This document shows positions 22,440 to 29,965 of a DNA stretch of 52,532 bases, piece by piece. Made by a program: the position numbers and the translations under genes. The stretch is from Saprospira grandis DSM 2844 (GTDB lineage Bacteria; Bacteroidota; Bacteroidia; Chitinophagales; Saprospiraceae), in NCBI GenBank assembly GCA_945888475.1, contig CAMDAB010000010.1, positions 1 through 52,532 on the forward strand, in the 5' to 3' direction. The notes beneath the pieces are model-generated. The model was not told where the DNA came from. It saw only the letters and a list, made by a program, of their open reading frames with translations, and ran no database searches. Numbering within the stretch: the first letter of the stretch is position 1; each line of letters opens with the position of its first letter.

Positions 22440-23288
22440 ATGAGAACCAAAAATCTAGTGATGCTGCAGCAAGAATTTGTTAATTTCATCCAGAGCAAAA
22501 AAAATCTATCCCCTGAAATTAAAACCGGATTCAGCGATATAGATGACACACTTTCAGATTTAAAAAGAGCTAATCTGACATTGATTGCCGGCAGGGCAGG
22601 AATGGGTAAAACAAATTTTGCCATCTCCATCCTGAAAAATGTAGTTTTTGAACAAAAATTGCGTGTTGTATTTTTTTCATTTGAAATGTCCTCAATGCAA
22701 ATTTTTCAAAGACTAATGCGCATTGAGACTGGTATTGACGCTACAACATTGCGTACCGGACAAGTCGAAGAAAGTGATTTGCCAAAAATAAATGACCTGC
22801 TTCAGAGACCTGAAAATGCAAATGTACTCATTGACGACAGCAGCGGAATTTCGATTATTGAATTATGCGAGCGCTGTAGAAATTACGTTCTTATGCATCA
22901 AACTGATTTAATAATCATTGATTATCTACAACTTATTCCGCTCAGGCACAGAGAAATCAGCGAGATTGGACAAGAAAATTATCACCTGATCATGTATATG
23001 CTGAAAACTGTGGCACGCGAGCTGAATATTTCAATCGTTTTGCTCTCCTCTCTATCTTCTGAAATTGATCAACGGGAAAACAAAAGACCTTTACTCAGCG
23101 ATTTGAGTCAAGACATCGTTCAATATGCTGATAATGTATGCTTTATTTACCGGGCCGATTATTATGGCCTGCTTAACGATAATGGGAATGAAGCTGAATT
23201 CATTCTTGCCAAGAGTCGATTCCGTGGCACAGAAATTATCGCCATGGGTTGGGATAAAATTAAAGGTGTTTTGCAGGATGTAGGGTGA
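22440..23288 (+). CDS. stand-alone DnaB C-terminal-like ATPase
   Basis: A 282-aa protein from the ATG at 22440; the in-frame extension starts with TTG and is less likely. Apart from about 30 leading residues it is a DnaB-type RecA domain: KTGFSDIDDTLSDLKRANL, Walker A GRAGMGKTN, FFSFEMSSMQ, RTGQVEESDLPKIND, IDDSSGISIIEL, Walker B LIIIDYLQLI, ENKRPLLSDLSQ and AKSRFRGTE. It lacks the N-terminal primase-interacting domain of replicative DnaB (normally about 450 aa in total). Catalytic residues are intact, unlike its paralogue at 17546. It is probably a derived ATPase rather than the replicative helicase; a prophage or mobile origin is possible but no phage genes are nearby. Confidence 0.82.
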   Translation: MRTKNLVMLQQEFVNFIQSKKNLSPEIKTGFSDIDDTLSDLKRANLTLIAGRAGMGKTNFAISILKNVVFEQKLRVVFFSFEMSSMQIFQRLMRIETGIDATTLRTGQVEESDLPKINDLLQRPENANVLIDDSSGISIIELCERCRNYVLMHQTDLIIIDYLQLIPLRHREISEIGQENYHLIMYMLKTVARELNISIVLLSSLSSEIDQRENKRPLLSDLSQDIVQYADNVCFIYRADYYGLLNDNGNEAEFILAKSRFRGTEIIAMGWDKIKGVLQDVG

Positions 23289-23354
23289 AAAAATTAATGA
23301 CCTTTGAAGAAATCTTGATTCATTGATGAAAACTAAATAATTGGCAGTTAAATC

Positions 23355-23412
23355 TTTTTCCACTATTTTTTGCTAATTAGGAATTGAATTCCTAATTAGC
23401 AAAATGGAAAAA
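23355..23412. other. long palindromic hairpin
   Basis: TTTTGCTAATTAGGAATT (23368-23385), one central base, and its exact reverse complement (23387-23404). These are flanked by a second pair TTTTTCCA (23355-23362) and TGGAAAAA (23405-23412), with a 5-nt bulge on the left. The sequence is A/T-rich and not followed by a T-run on the plus strand, so it does not look like an ordinary terminator. It lies between the DnaB-like ATPase and the nuclease cassette. Confidence 0.85.
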
Positions 23413-23547
23413 ATAAAAAGAGTGGCCGCTGGAAATTAAATAAGTGCTTGGCAAATATCCGATTATAGCATTGATATGCTCTATACCATCAGGCCAATAC
23501 AACCCTTTGCAAAACAAAATTATAAAAACATAAAAACATATTGCATA

Positions 23548-24318
23548 ATGGATAGTAAAAACACAAACAATTCCCTTTCTTTTTTAGACGATTGGGTAAA
23601 AATAAAAGTTGCGTATTCCTTAAACAAAGCGAGTAACACCGATATCAATCTCAAAAAAATAGAAGAAACATTGGTTTGTTTCAAAAATATTTTACGAGAA
23701 AGACAAAAAATAAATAAAGAGGAAAGTACTGAGTTTAACTATTTCAGATTCTTTAATTTAAATGAGACTAAACATAGTGAATTACTCGCATTTTTATTGA
23801 ATCCATATGAGCAGCACGGTCAAGGTATGCTTTTTTTAAAGCTATTTCTAAATAAACTAGGGGTAATTGAAAATGAAAAAACTAAATGGTATGTAACGGC
23901 AGAAAAAGAGAGAATTGATATTCTAATTAAATGTTATAATCCTGAAACTGTGATAATCTTAGAAAATAAATCTAATGGAGCAATAGATCAGGAAAATCAA
24001 CTCTATCGTTATTGGCATAAGCACATATATAAGGTGGACAATCCTCAGGATTTTAATTCAGAAGATGTAAAAATAAGATATCAAATTGTTTATCTGGCAC
24101 CTAATAGAAATAAAATACCTTCGAATAATTCGCTGACACGCCCAGTTTCACTTGAGAAAGAGAATCCAAATGAAACGATATTAACGATTCCGACTATGTT
24201 ACTTTTTTCTGAAATTGCAAGTTGCTTGGAACCAGCTATTGAATTATTGCATGAAAAGAATTTCAGACTAAAAGAATATCTTAAACAATATTTTGAAACT
24301 TTAAAAAATATAAACTAA
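23548..24318 (+). CDS. PD-(D/E)XK nuclease family protein (PDDEXK_4-like)
   Basis: A 256-aa protein from the ATG at 23548; 24 extra in-frame codons upstream lack support. The nuclease core is visible: NETKHSELLAFLLNP (N-terminal helix with conserved Glu, about 72-86), Asp124 in ERIDILI, Glu139-Asn-Lys141 in VIILENKS, and DQENQLYRYW (147-156). That order, D...E-x-K...Q, is typical of the PDDEXK_4 family. Members are uncharacterised and are often found in accessory or defence-like loci. It is very A/T-rich compared with neighbouring housekeeping genes, which fits transfer. Its stop codon overlaps the next start by one base (TAATG), so the two are coupled. Confidence 0.78.
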   Translation: MDSKNTNNSLSFLDDWVKIKVAYSLNKASNTDINLKKIEETLVCFKNILRERQKINKEESTEFNYFRFFNLNETKHSELLAFLLNPYEQHGQGMLFLKLFLNKLGVIENEKTKWYVTAEKERIDILIKCYNPETVIILENKSNGAIDQENQLYRYWHKHIYKVDNPQDFNSEDVKIRYQIVYLAPNRNKIPSNNSLTRPVSLEKENPNETILTIPTMLLFSEIASCLEPAIELLHEKNFRLKEYLKQYFETLKNIN

Positions 24319-24902
24319 TGCCAAATGATTTATTATTCAAAGCTGTTACTCTTTTTGAAGAGCAAGATAAATGGGATGCTTTCATTGAACTTTCAAGTTA
24401 TGTCGAAAACATAAAAAATATTTGGAAAGACAGACTTTCAAACCGATTGGAAGAATACTTCACAAAAGAAGGGAAAATGGATGGTTGGAATTTTAATAAA
24501 GATGGGATGGTATGGTATTTAAATGATTATGGCCAGGATTCATTTGGTATATGGTGGGAGCATTTGTATCAGCTATCTTTTTGGGCTAATCCTTCTCACT
24601 ATGACATCGAAAAAATTAAAAGTTTATTAGAATCTACAAAATATTCTCCCTTGTTAAATGTGTTTGATGGTGTGGTCAAAAAGTTCAATGGAAATTATTT
24701 GTTAAGCGAATTTGGAAATTTTTCATTTGGAAGCATTTACGACAATAACTTTGGGTTTGAACACTTAAATACCCTGGCGTGGTATGCTGGAAACGAAACT
24801 GAAGAATTTGCAAACCAAATCATAAAAAAGGTAGATTCAATTAGAAAAGAACATTTTGAAATCATTACAGAACTTTGCGAATATACCAAGATTATAAAAT
24901 AA
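24318..24902 (+). CDS. hypothetical partner of the nuclease
   Basis: A 194-aa soluble protein, starting one base inside the nuclease stop codon. It is helical at both ends and has an aromatic-rich centre (about 52-95: DGWNFNKDGMVWYLNDYG ... GIWWEHLYQLSFW). I do not recognise a domain. The coupling suggests a subunit, inhibitor or detached C-terminal part of the PDDEXK_4 protein; related nucleases are often about 400 aa in one chain, and 256 plus 194 residues gives a similar total. That comparison is from memory of the family. It has no catalytic motif that I can see. Confidence 0.65.
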   Translation: MPNDLLFKAVTLFEEQDKWDAFIELSSYVENIKNIWKDRLSNRLEEYFTKEGKMDGWNFNKDGMVWYLNDYGQDSFGIWWEHLYQLSFWANPSHYDIEKIKSLLESTKYSPLLNVFDGVVKKFNGNYLLSEFGNFSFGSIYDNNFGFEHLNTLAWYAGNETEEFANQIIKKVDSIRKEHFEIITELCEYTKIIK

Positions 24903-24930
24903 TACATTAACAATCAAATTATTCGTAAAT

Positions 24931-25182
24931 ATGGCAAATTTCTATTGTGAATACTGTGGGACAAAATCTGCTACAGTAGCTGGTTTAGTTTCAGGTAACT
25001 GCATGAAACATGCGGATGGGCCTAATAAAGGTAAGCATAAATTATATGAGGGGAGTGAGAAATCACAGTATACCTGTAAATATTGCGGCACAAAACAACC
25101 TACAATTCAGGGCTTAACATCACTATCATGCACAAAACATCCTAATGGTGTAAATAAAGGCAAGCATTCTCCGGCATTATAA
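24931..25182 (+). CDS. tandem zinc-finger-like small protein
   Basis: An 83-aa protein made of two copies of a 43-residue unit. Each has C-x2-C-G-T-K, then C-x2-H about 14 residues later, then G-x-N-K-G-K-H: Cys6, Cys9, Cys24, His27 and Cys49, Cys52, Cys67, His70. Four such ligands per unit suggest one zinc ion each. The conserved Asn-Lys-Gly-Lys-His tail is basic and could contact nucleic acid or a protein. It begins 28 nt after the 194-aa gene on the same strand and is the third gene of the cassette. I know no established function for this arrangement. Confidence 0.72.
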   Translation: MANFYCEYCGTKSATVAGLVSGNCMKHADGPNKGKHKLYEGSEKSQYTCKYCGTKQPTIQGLTSLSCTKHPNGVNKGKHSPAL

Positions 25183-25246
25183 CGGAGACTCCTTTTTTAG
25201 GTTTAAACTTGAAATGGCTTAGCTTTGGTTTTACTTCCAAAAATAA

Positions 25247-25280
25247 AACTGCCGACATCCTTCAGGACATCGGCAGTTTG
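25247..25280. terminator. bidirectional intrinsic terminator
   Basis: AAACTGCCGA (25247-25256) and TCGGCAGTTT (25270-25279) with inner pairs TCC/GGA around TTCA. It lies between the convergent zinc-finger and alaS genes. The flanking T/A runs are moderate. Confidence 0.8.
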
Positions 25281-25318
25281 TTATTATATCTTATCTCGAG
25301 ACCTTACATATAACGTCT

Positions 25319-28054
25319 TTACGAAATCATCCCCCTCACTGTCGCAATCGCTTCTCCCAATCCTTCCGGGTTTTTACCACCTGCGGTAGCAAAGAAAGGC
25401 TGACCACCACCACCGCCATTGATGGCTTTGGCCGCTTCGCGGATGAGCTGTCCGGCATTGATGCCTTTGGCTTCCGAGAGCTCGCGGTTGAGGTGGATGG
25501 TAAGGGTGGCTTTGTCTTGACCATCGCTCGCACCTAAAACAACCAGTGCATTTGGATGTTGTTGTGTAATTTCCGCACAAAGCTGTTTGGTGGCATCCTT
25601 GTCAGAAACGCTGATGATGCCGCTCACAAAGAGGACATCGCCTATTTGTTCAGCATTTTTGAGCAGATTGTCTTTTTCGCCCTGCGCCTGTTTCAAAACC
25701 AGCTCCTCGATGAGTTTTTGCTGTTTTTTCTGCTCTTCGAGCAGATTGTCCAAAGTCTTGAGCAAGTCTTTTGGATTGTTGAAACGGGCACGAACCTCAG
25801 AGAGTTCCTGACTTTCGCTGCGCATCAAATCCTCGGCAGCATCGGCAGTGAGGGCAATGACGCGGCGTACACCTGCTGCGATGGAAGTCTCTTCCCTGAT
25901 TTTGAAAAGTCCGATAGATCCTGTATTTTTTACATGGCAACCGCCACAAAGTTCTTTCGAATAAGCATCGTCGAAGGTGATAACACGAACAGTTTCGCCG
26001 TATTTTTCGCCGAAAAGCATCATCGCTCCAGTCTTTTTAGCCTCTTCGATGGGCAGCTGACGCTGTTCTTTCAGGGAAATATTTTCGCGGATTTTTTTGT
26101 TGACAATGCGCTCCACGCGATCAATTTCTTCCTGAGTCATTTTGGCAAAATGCGCAAAGTCGAAACGCAACAACTCATCGCTCACCAAAGAGCCCTTTTG
26201 CTGTACATGCGTACCCAATACCTGACGCAGTGCCGCATGCAGCAGGTGCGTAGCCGAGTGGTTATTTTCGGTCAGTCGGCGTTTTTCGGCATTTACTGTT
26301 GCTTTTACGCTGCTGTCGGGATTAGCAGGCAACTTGCTGCTGATACTCAGAATCAGGTCATTTTCCTTGCGGGTATCGATGATGTCAATTTTTTCATTAC
26401 CAAACCAAAGGCAGCCGCTGTCGCCAATCTGTCCACCACCTTCGGGATAAAAGGGCGTTTCTTCCAAAACCAGATGATAATAGGTATTTTTCTTTTCCAC
26501 CACTTTTCGGTAGCGCAGCAGGCGGGTAGTATTTTCCAATTGGTCGTAACCGACGAAGCCTGTTGGATTGCCCGGAGCAACTTCGGTCCAGTTACCTGTT
26601 TCTTTTTCGGCATCGCGTTTTGAGCGGTCTTTCTGCTCCGAAAGGGCCGCTTCAAATCCGCGCTCATCCACTTCAAAACCTTTTTCTTTGCCAATGAGCA
26701 TCGTTAGGTCAATAGGGAAGCCAAAGGTATCGTATAATTCGAAGGCAATGCGGCCATCGAGGGTTTGACCCGAGGTGGCCAACTCGTCCAAGCGGCGCAA
26801 ACCCGATGCAAGTGTTCTCAAAAAGGCTTCTTCCTCGCTTTTGATAACCTGAGCGATGAAGTTTTCCTGAGCTTTAACCTCGGGGAAAACGCCGTCGAAC
26901 ATATCAGCAACGATAGGCAGCAGTTTATACATGAGCGGCTCTTTGATACCCAGAAAACTGAAATAATAACGCACTGCACGGCGAAGTACGCGGCGCACCA
27001 CATAGCCTGCCCCATTGCTCGACGGCAATTGTCCGTCGCCGATGACCAGGGTCACCGCCCTGATATGGTCGGCAATCACGCGCATGGCAATATCTGTTTT
27101 GGCATCGCGCTCGTAGCTGCCAGTGTATTTCATGCCCGAAGCCGCTTCCAAAAAACGGATGATGGGGCTAAAAGCATCGGTATCATAAGTATAATTTACG
27201 CCCTGAATGACCATGCAGAGTCGCTCAAGTCCCATTCCGGTGTCCACATGCTTGGCCGAAAGTTCTTTCAAAACAGTCACTTCTGTATGTTTTTCATTTC
27301 TGGCCTTTTTGAAGGCGGAGCTGTCGCGCGGACCATCGAAGGCGCGTTCCCATTCCACCAGGGCTTTTGAACCGCCTTTTGCTTCGTCCCAGCTGCGCTC
27401 GAACTGCATAAAAACATTGTTCCAGATTTCAATAACCATGGGATGATCCTTGTTGACCAATTCCTCTCCCGGCAAGGCGGCGCGATCGGCATCGGGACGC
27501 AAGTCCACATGAATTTCGGAACAAGGGCCGCAGGGGCCAGTGTCGCCCATTTCCCAGAAATTATCTTTTTTATTGCCGTAAACGATATGATTTTTAGGCA
27601 GATAGTTGAGCCAAAGTTCAAAAGCTTCCTGATCCGATTCGAGATTTTCCTTTGGATCGCCTTCGAAAACAGTGGCGTATAATCTATCGACCGGAATACC
27701 ATAAACCTTTGTTAAGAGTTCAAATGACCAGTCGATGGCCTCTTTTTTAAAATAATCGCCAAATGACCAGTTGCCGAGCATCTCGAACATGGTGTGGTGC
27801 GTACCGTCCATCCCTACATCCTCCAGGTCGTTGTGCTTACCCGATACGCGCAGGCATTTTTGCGTGTCGGCTATACGTGCGTAGGGTGCCGGGCGATTGC
27901 CCAGGAAATAATCTTTAAACTGTGCCATTCCTGAGTTTATGAACATCAGGGTTGGGTCGTTCTGATTGACAATGGGTGCCGATGGCACTATTTCGTGGCC
28001 TTTTGAGGCAAAAAAATCGAGAAATTGCTGGCGTATTTGTTTTACGGTTTTCAT
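25319..28054 (-). CDS. alaS: alanyl-tRNA synthetase
   Basis: A 911-aa class II synthetase that charges tRNA-Ala, slightly longer than the common 870-880. The N-terminal aminoacylation domain has the signature RQQFLDFFASKGHEIVPSAPIV and DVGMDGTHHTMFEMLGNWSFGDYFK. The editing domain has zinc-binding HSATHLLHAALRQVLG and Cys-x3-His in ELCGGCHVKNTG. The C-terminal DHHA1-type region ends with the glycine run AINGGGGGQPFFATAGG. All expected motifs are intact. It has its own promoter and a leader of about 155 nt with inverted repeats. Confidence 0.97.
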   Translation of the reverse strand: MKTVKQIRQQFLDFFASKGHEIVPSAPIVNQNDPTLMFINSGMAQFKDYFLGNRPAPYARIADTQKCLRVSGKHNDLEDVGMDGTHHTMFEMLGNWSFGDYFKKEAIDWSFELLTKVYGIPVDRLYATVFEGDPKENLESDQEAFELWLNYLPKNHIVYGNKKDNFWEMGDTGPCGPCSEIHVDLRPDADRAALPGEELVNKDHPMVIEIWNNVFMQFERSWDEAKGGSKALVEWERAFDGPRDSSAFKKARNEKHTEVTVLKELSAKHVDTGMGLERLCMVIQGVNYTYDTDAFSPIIRFLEAASGMKYTGSYERDAKTDIAMRVIADHIRAVTLVIGDGQLPSSNGAGYVVRRVLRRAVRYYFSFLGIKEPLMYKLLPIVADMFDGVFPEVKAQENFIAQVIKSEEEAFLRTLASGLRRLDELATSGQTLDGRIAFELYDTFGFPIDLTMLIGKEKGFEVDERGFEAALSEQKDRSKRDAEKETGNWTEVAPGNPTGFVGYDQLENTTRLLRYRKVVEKKNTYYHLVLEETPFYPEGGGQIGDSGCLWFGNEKIDIIDTRKENDLILSISSKLPANPDSSVKATVNAEKRRLTENNHSATHLLHAALRQVLGTHVQQKGSLVSDELLRFDFAHFAKMTQEEIDRVERIVNKKIRENISLKEQRQLPIEEAKKTGAMMLFGEKYGETVRVITFDDAYSKELCGGCHVKNTGSIGLFKIREETSIAAGVRRVIALTADAAEDLMRSESQELSEVRARFNNPKDLLKTLDNLLEEQKKQQKLIEELVLKQAQGEKDNLLKNAEQIGDVLFVSGIISVSDKDATKQLCAEITQQHPNALVVLGASDGQDKATLTIHLNRELSEAKGINAGQLIREAAKAINGGGGGQPFFATAGGKNPEGLGEAIATVRGMIS

Positions 28055-28065
28055 TATATAGATTT

Positions 28066-28181
28066 TCAGATATCAGAAGTCAGATTTTCAGCGCTCAATT
28101 CACAGCGCAATAGATTTTGTCTTATCCGATAGCATCGGGAAAAAATTAGAAAATTAGTATGTAGATTTATCTGATATCTGA
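28066..28181 (-). promoter_or_regulatory. inverted repeats in the alaS leader
   Basis: TCAGATATCAGA (28066-28077) and its exact reverse complement TCTGATATCTGA (28170-28181) flank a decayed family palindrome CCGAT-AGC-ATCGG (28126-28138). All lie between the alaS -7 box and the ATG, so the leader RNA can form a long-range stem. Regulation is conjecture. The same words (TCAGATTATCAGA) recur at about 30968-31000, so this may only be the local repeat family. Confidence 0.4.
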
Positions 28182-28215
28182 TAATCTGATGTCTGACAAT
28201 CTAGCAAATTCGCCG

Positions 28216-28223
28216 CAAATATA
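28216..28223 (-). promoter_or_regulatory. -7 element of alaS
   Basis: Minus-strand TATATTTG, a perfect match, about 160 nt before the alaS ATG. The -33 element is not clear. It is the only good box in the gap, hence the long leader. Confidence 0.5.
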
Positions 28224-28305
28224 GGAGTTTTTTACTTAAATATGCCAGCAGCATATTTTTTGTTTTTTCAGGCATTTGTTTCAAATATTAACAGTACATA
28301 ATATA

Positions 28306-28333
28306 TTGATTACATATAAGTTTATTAACTTTG
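28306..28333 (+). promoter_or_regulatory. promoter of the second YARHG gene
   Basis: TTG (28306-28308), 17-nt spacer, TAACTTTG (28326-28333), about 75 nt before the ATG at 28409. Confidence 0.45.
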
Positions 28334-28408
28334 TTCTTGCTAATATCTAAATTAGAATAAGCCACTTTTTTGATTTAAAAATCAAATCACTCTACAAATA
28401 TATAAATC

Positions 28409-28900
28409 ATGAAAACAGCTGCTATTATATCAGTTTCCTTAATCATTGGAATTTTTATTGGCATATTCATATCAAATTATAAGATTGTATTAAAGTCTGA
28501 TTCTATTGTAAAGCAAGAATCAAAACCACTTTCAGCTGATGCAAGCCAACCAAGAGATAAAGAATCTAAATCTGTTGATAATAAACCGAAATTCAAGAAA
28601 GAATCAATTCCTTGTGTCTGTGGGGCAAAACAATATCCCTATACCTCTAACCGATTACTAAAACTCAAAGAACTTGAAGGCCTGACTAAAAGCGCACTCC
28701 GTATTATGCGAAATGAAATCTTTGCATGCCATGGTTTCATTTTCAAAAGCACTGATCTAGTCATGTATTTTGGTGAATGCCCTATCAAACGTTCAAATGT
28801 CGATGAATACCTCTCAGAAATTGAAGTTAAAAACATTAGCACTATAAGTATTGCTGAGAAAAATGCTCAGGGAGAAGGGACTATATATTTTGGGCGCTAA
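28409..28900 (+). CDS. membrane-anchored YARHG-domain protein
   Basis: A 163-aa protein with an uncleaved-looking N-terminal membrane segment (about 4-24), a Ser/Lys-rich linker (30-70) and a YARHG-like domain (about 82-150): GLTKSALRIMRNEIFACHGFIFKSTDLVMYF ... YLSEIEVKNIS. The signature reads FACHG instead of YARHG, so it is a divergent member. Two extra Cys pairs (CVCG, and CHG with ECP) may form disulfides outside the cell. Function unknown. The next gene starts 47 nt downstream and may be in the same operon. Confidence 0.72.
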   Translation: MKTAAIISVSLIIGIFIGIFISNYKIVLKSDSIVKQESKPLSADASQPRDKESKSVDNKPKFKKESIPCVCGAKQYPYTSNRLLKLKELEGLTKSALRIMRNEIFACHGFIFKSTDLVMYFGECPIKRSNVDEYLSEIEVKNISTISIAEKNAQGEGTIYFGR

Positions 28901-28947
28901 ATTGCAGATTCAATCTTAAATATATAAAACTACTTAAAATATAAATT

Positions 28948-29946
28948 ATGAAATCTAAAATATTTTATGGCCTATTTGTATTCACTTTATTATTGCTGCT
29001 AAACAGCTTATCATCGGCACAAAACCTTGAATTGGTGTCCAATAAAGAGAAAATTTCTTTTACAAATATTAAATACCTCGACACAATTCAAAATACCAAA
29101 CCGGCCGAAGGAATTCCTGAAGTAGATGTAGATTACTGGATGAAAACTATATTTGAAGGCATAAAAGATGTCAAAGATGGGAAAGGCTATCAGGAATTTG
29201 AAGATACTCTAAGTGCTGAATATTTAAAAATTAGATATAACAATGAGTTTGGAACTCTTAAAAATAACATAAGCACTTCTAATACATATTATTACTTTAT
29301 TAACAAAGTGCCACATGCTTTAATTTTTTTCAATCATGATAAGGAATTACCAGCCGTTCTTCAAACAGCCAGCAATATGAGTTTAAAAGGTTATATGTTT
29401 GATAATGCTACAATGAGTATACTAGAATTACAATTCACGCAAAATAAATGGAATCTAATAAAACATACTGAAAATTTGAGGAACTGCATTTCAATAAATC
29501 AGTCACTAAATGGTAATGGGTCGGCTGGTTGGAATTTTGACTTTTCACTTCCCAGAGTATTAAGTTTGGAAAGTGGGCATCATTTTATTGTTACTGAATT
29601 AAGAAATGAATCGAGATACTTTGAAAACCAAGATACGAGTAAACTATTTTCAAATGGTAATTTTGAAACTCCGGCTATTGCTTGGGAAAGTTTAAATGAA
29701 TTTAGCTTTGAGGATTATGATTCATCTGTAATTGAAGGTATTGTAAGTTATTATAAATTGCAGGACTTTAAGCCATACAAAAAAACAGAAAACATTAAAT
29801 TCTTTTTGGATAAAGGAATTTTGCATGCTGAAATTACTCAGGACGGTTTTATACACGACAGAGAGAAGGATAAGATGATCCCTCAAAACGCAAAGACTTA
29901 TTATCGTTATTCGGAAGAAAAAAAGATTTTTACAAAGCTAGAATAG
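28948..29946 (+). CDS. hypothetical secreted protein
   Basis: A 332-aa protein with a clear signal peptide (about 1-24, ending LSSAQ) and no other hydrophobic segment, so periplasmic or surface-exposed. It is predicted to be mixed alpha/beta, rich in Asn, Lys, Glu and Tyr. I see no catalytic motif and recognise no family. The A/T-rich composition and position after a YARHG gene suggest an envelope-associated lineage-specific protein. It ends 19 nt from the convergent panE-like gene. Confidence 0.6.
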   Translation: MKSKIFYGLFVFTLLLLLNSLSSAQNLELVSNKEKISFTNIKYLDTIQNTKPAEGIPEVDVDYWMKTIFEGIKDVKDGKGYQEFEDTLSAEYLKIRYNNEFGTLKNNISTSNTYYYFINKVPHALIFFNHDKELPAVLQTASNMSLKGYMFDNATMSILELQFTQNKWNLIKHTENLRNCISINQSLNGNGSAGWNFDFSLPRVLSLESGHHFIVTELRNESRYFENQDTSKLFSNGNFETPAIAWESLNEFSFEDYDSSVIEGIVSYYKLQDFKPYKKTENIKFFLDKGILHAEITQDGFIHDREKDKMIPQNAKTYYRYSEEKKIFTKLE

Positions 29947-29965
29947 TAATTCGGAATAATCTTTT

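Noticed and set aside
23355-25280. An insertion sequence or transposon bounded by the hairpin
   Set aside because: No transposase lies between 23.4 and 25.3 kb, and no matching inverted end or target duplication is seen at the right side.
25556-27682. Several long plus-strand frames opposite alaS (up to 355 aa)
   Set aside because: They are antisense shadows of alaS, whose motifs are complete on the minus strand; the translations are low in recognisable motifs and rich in Phe/Gln.
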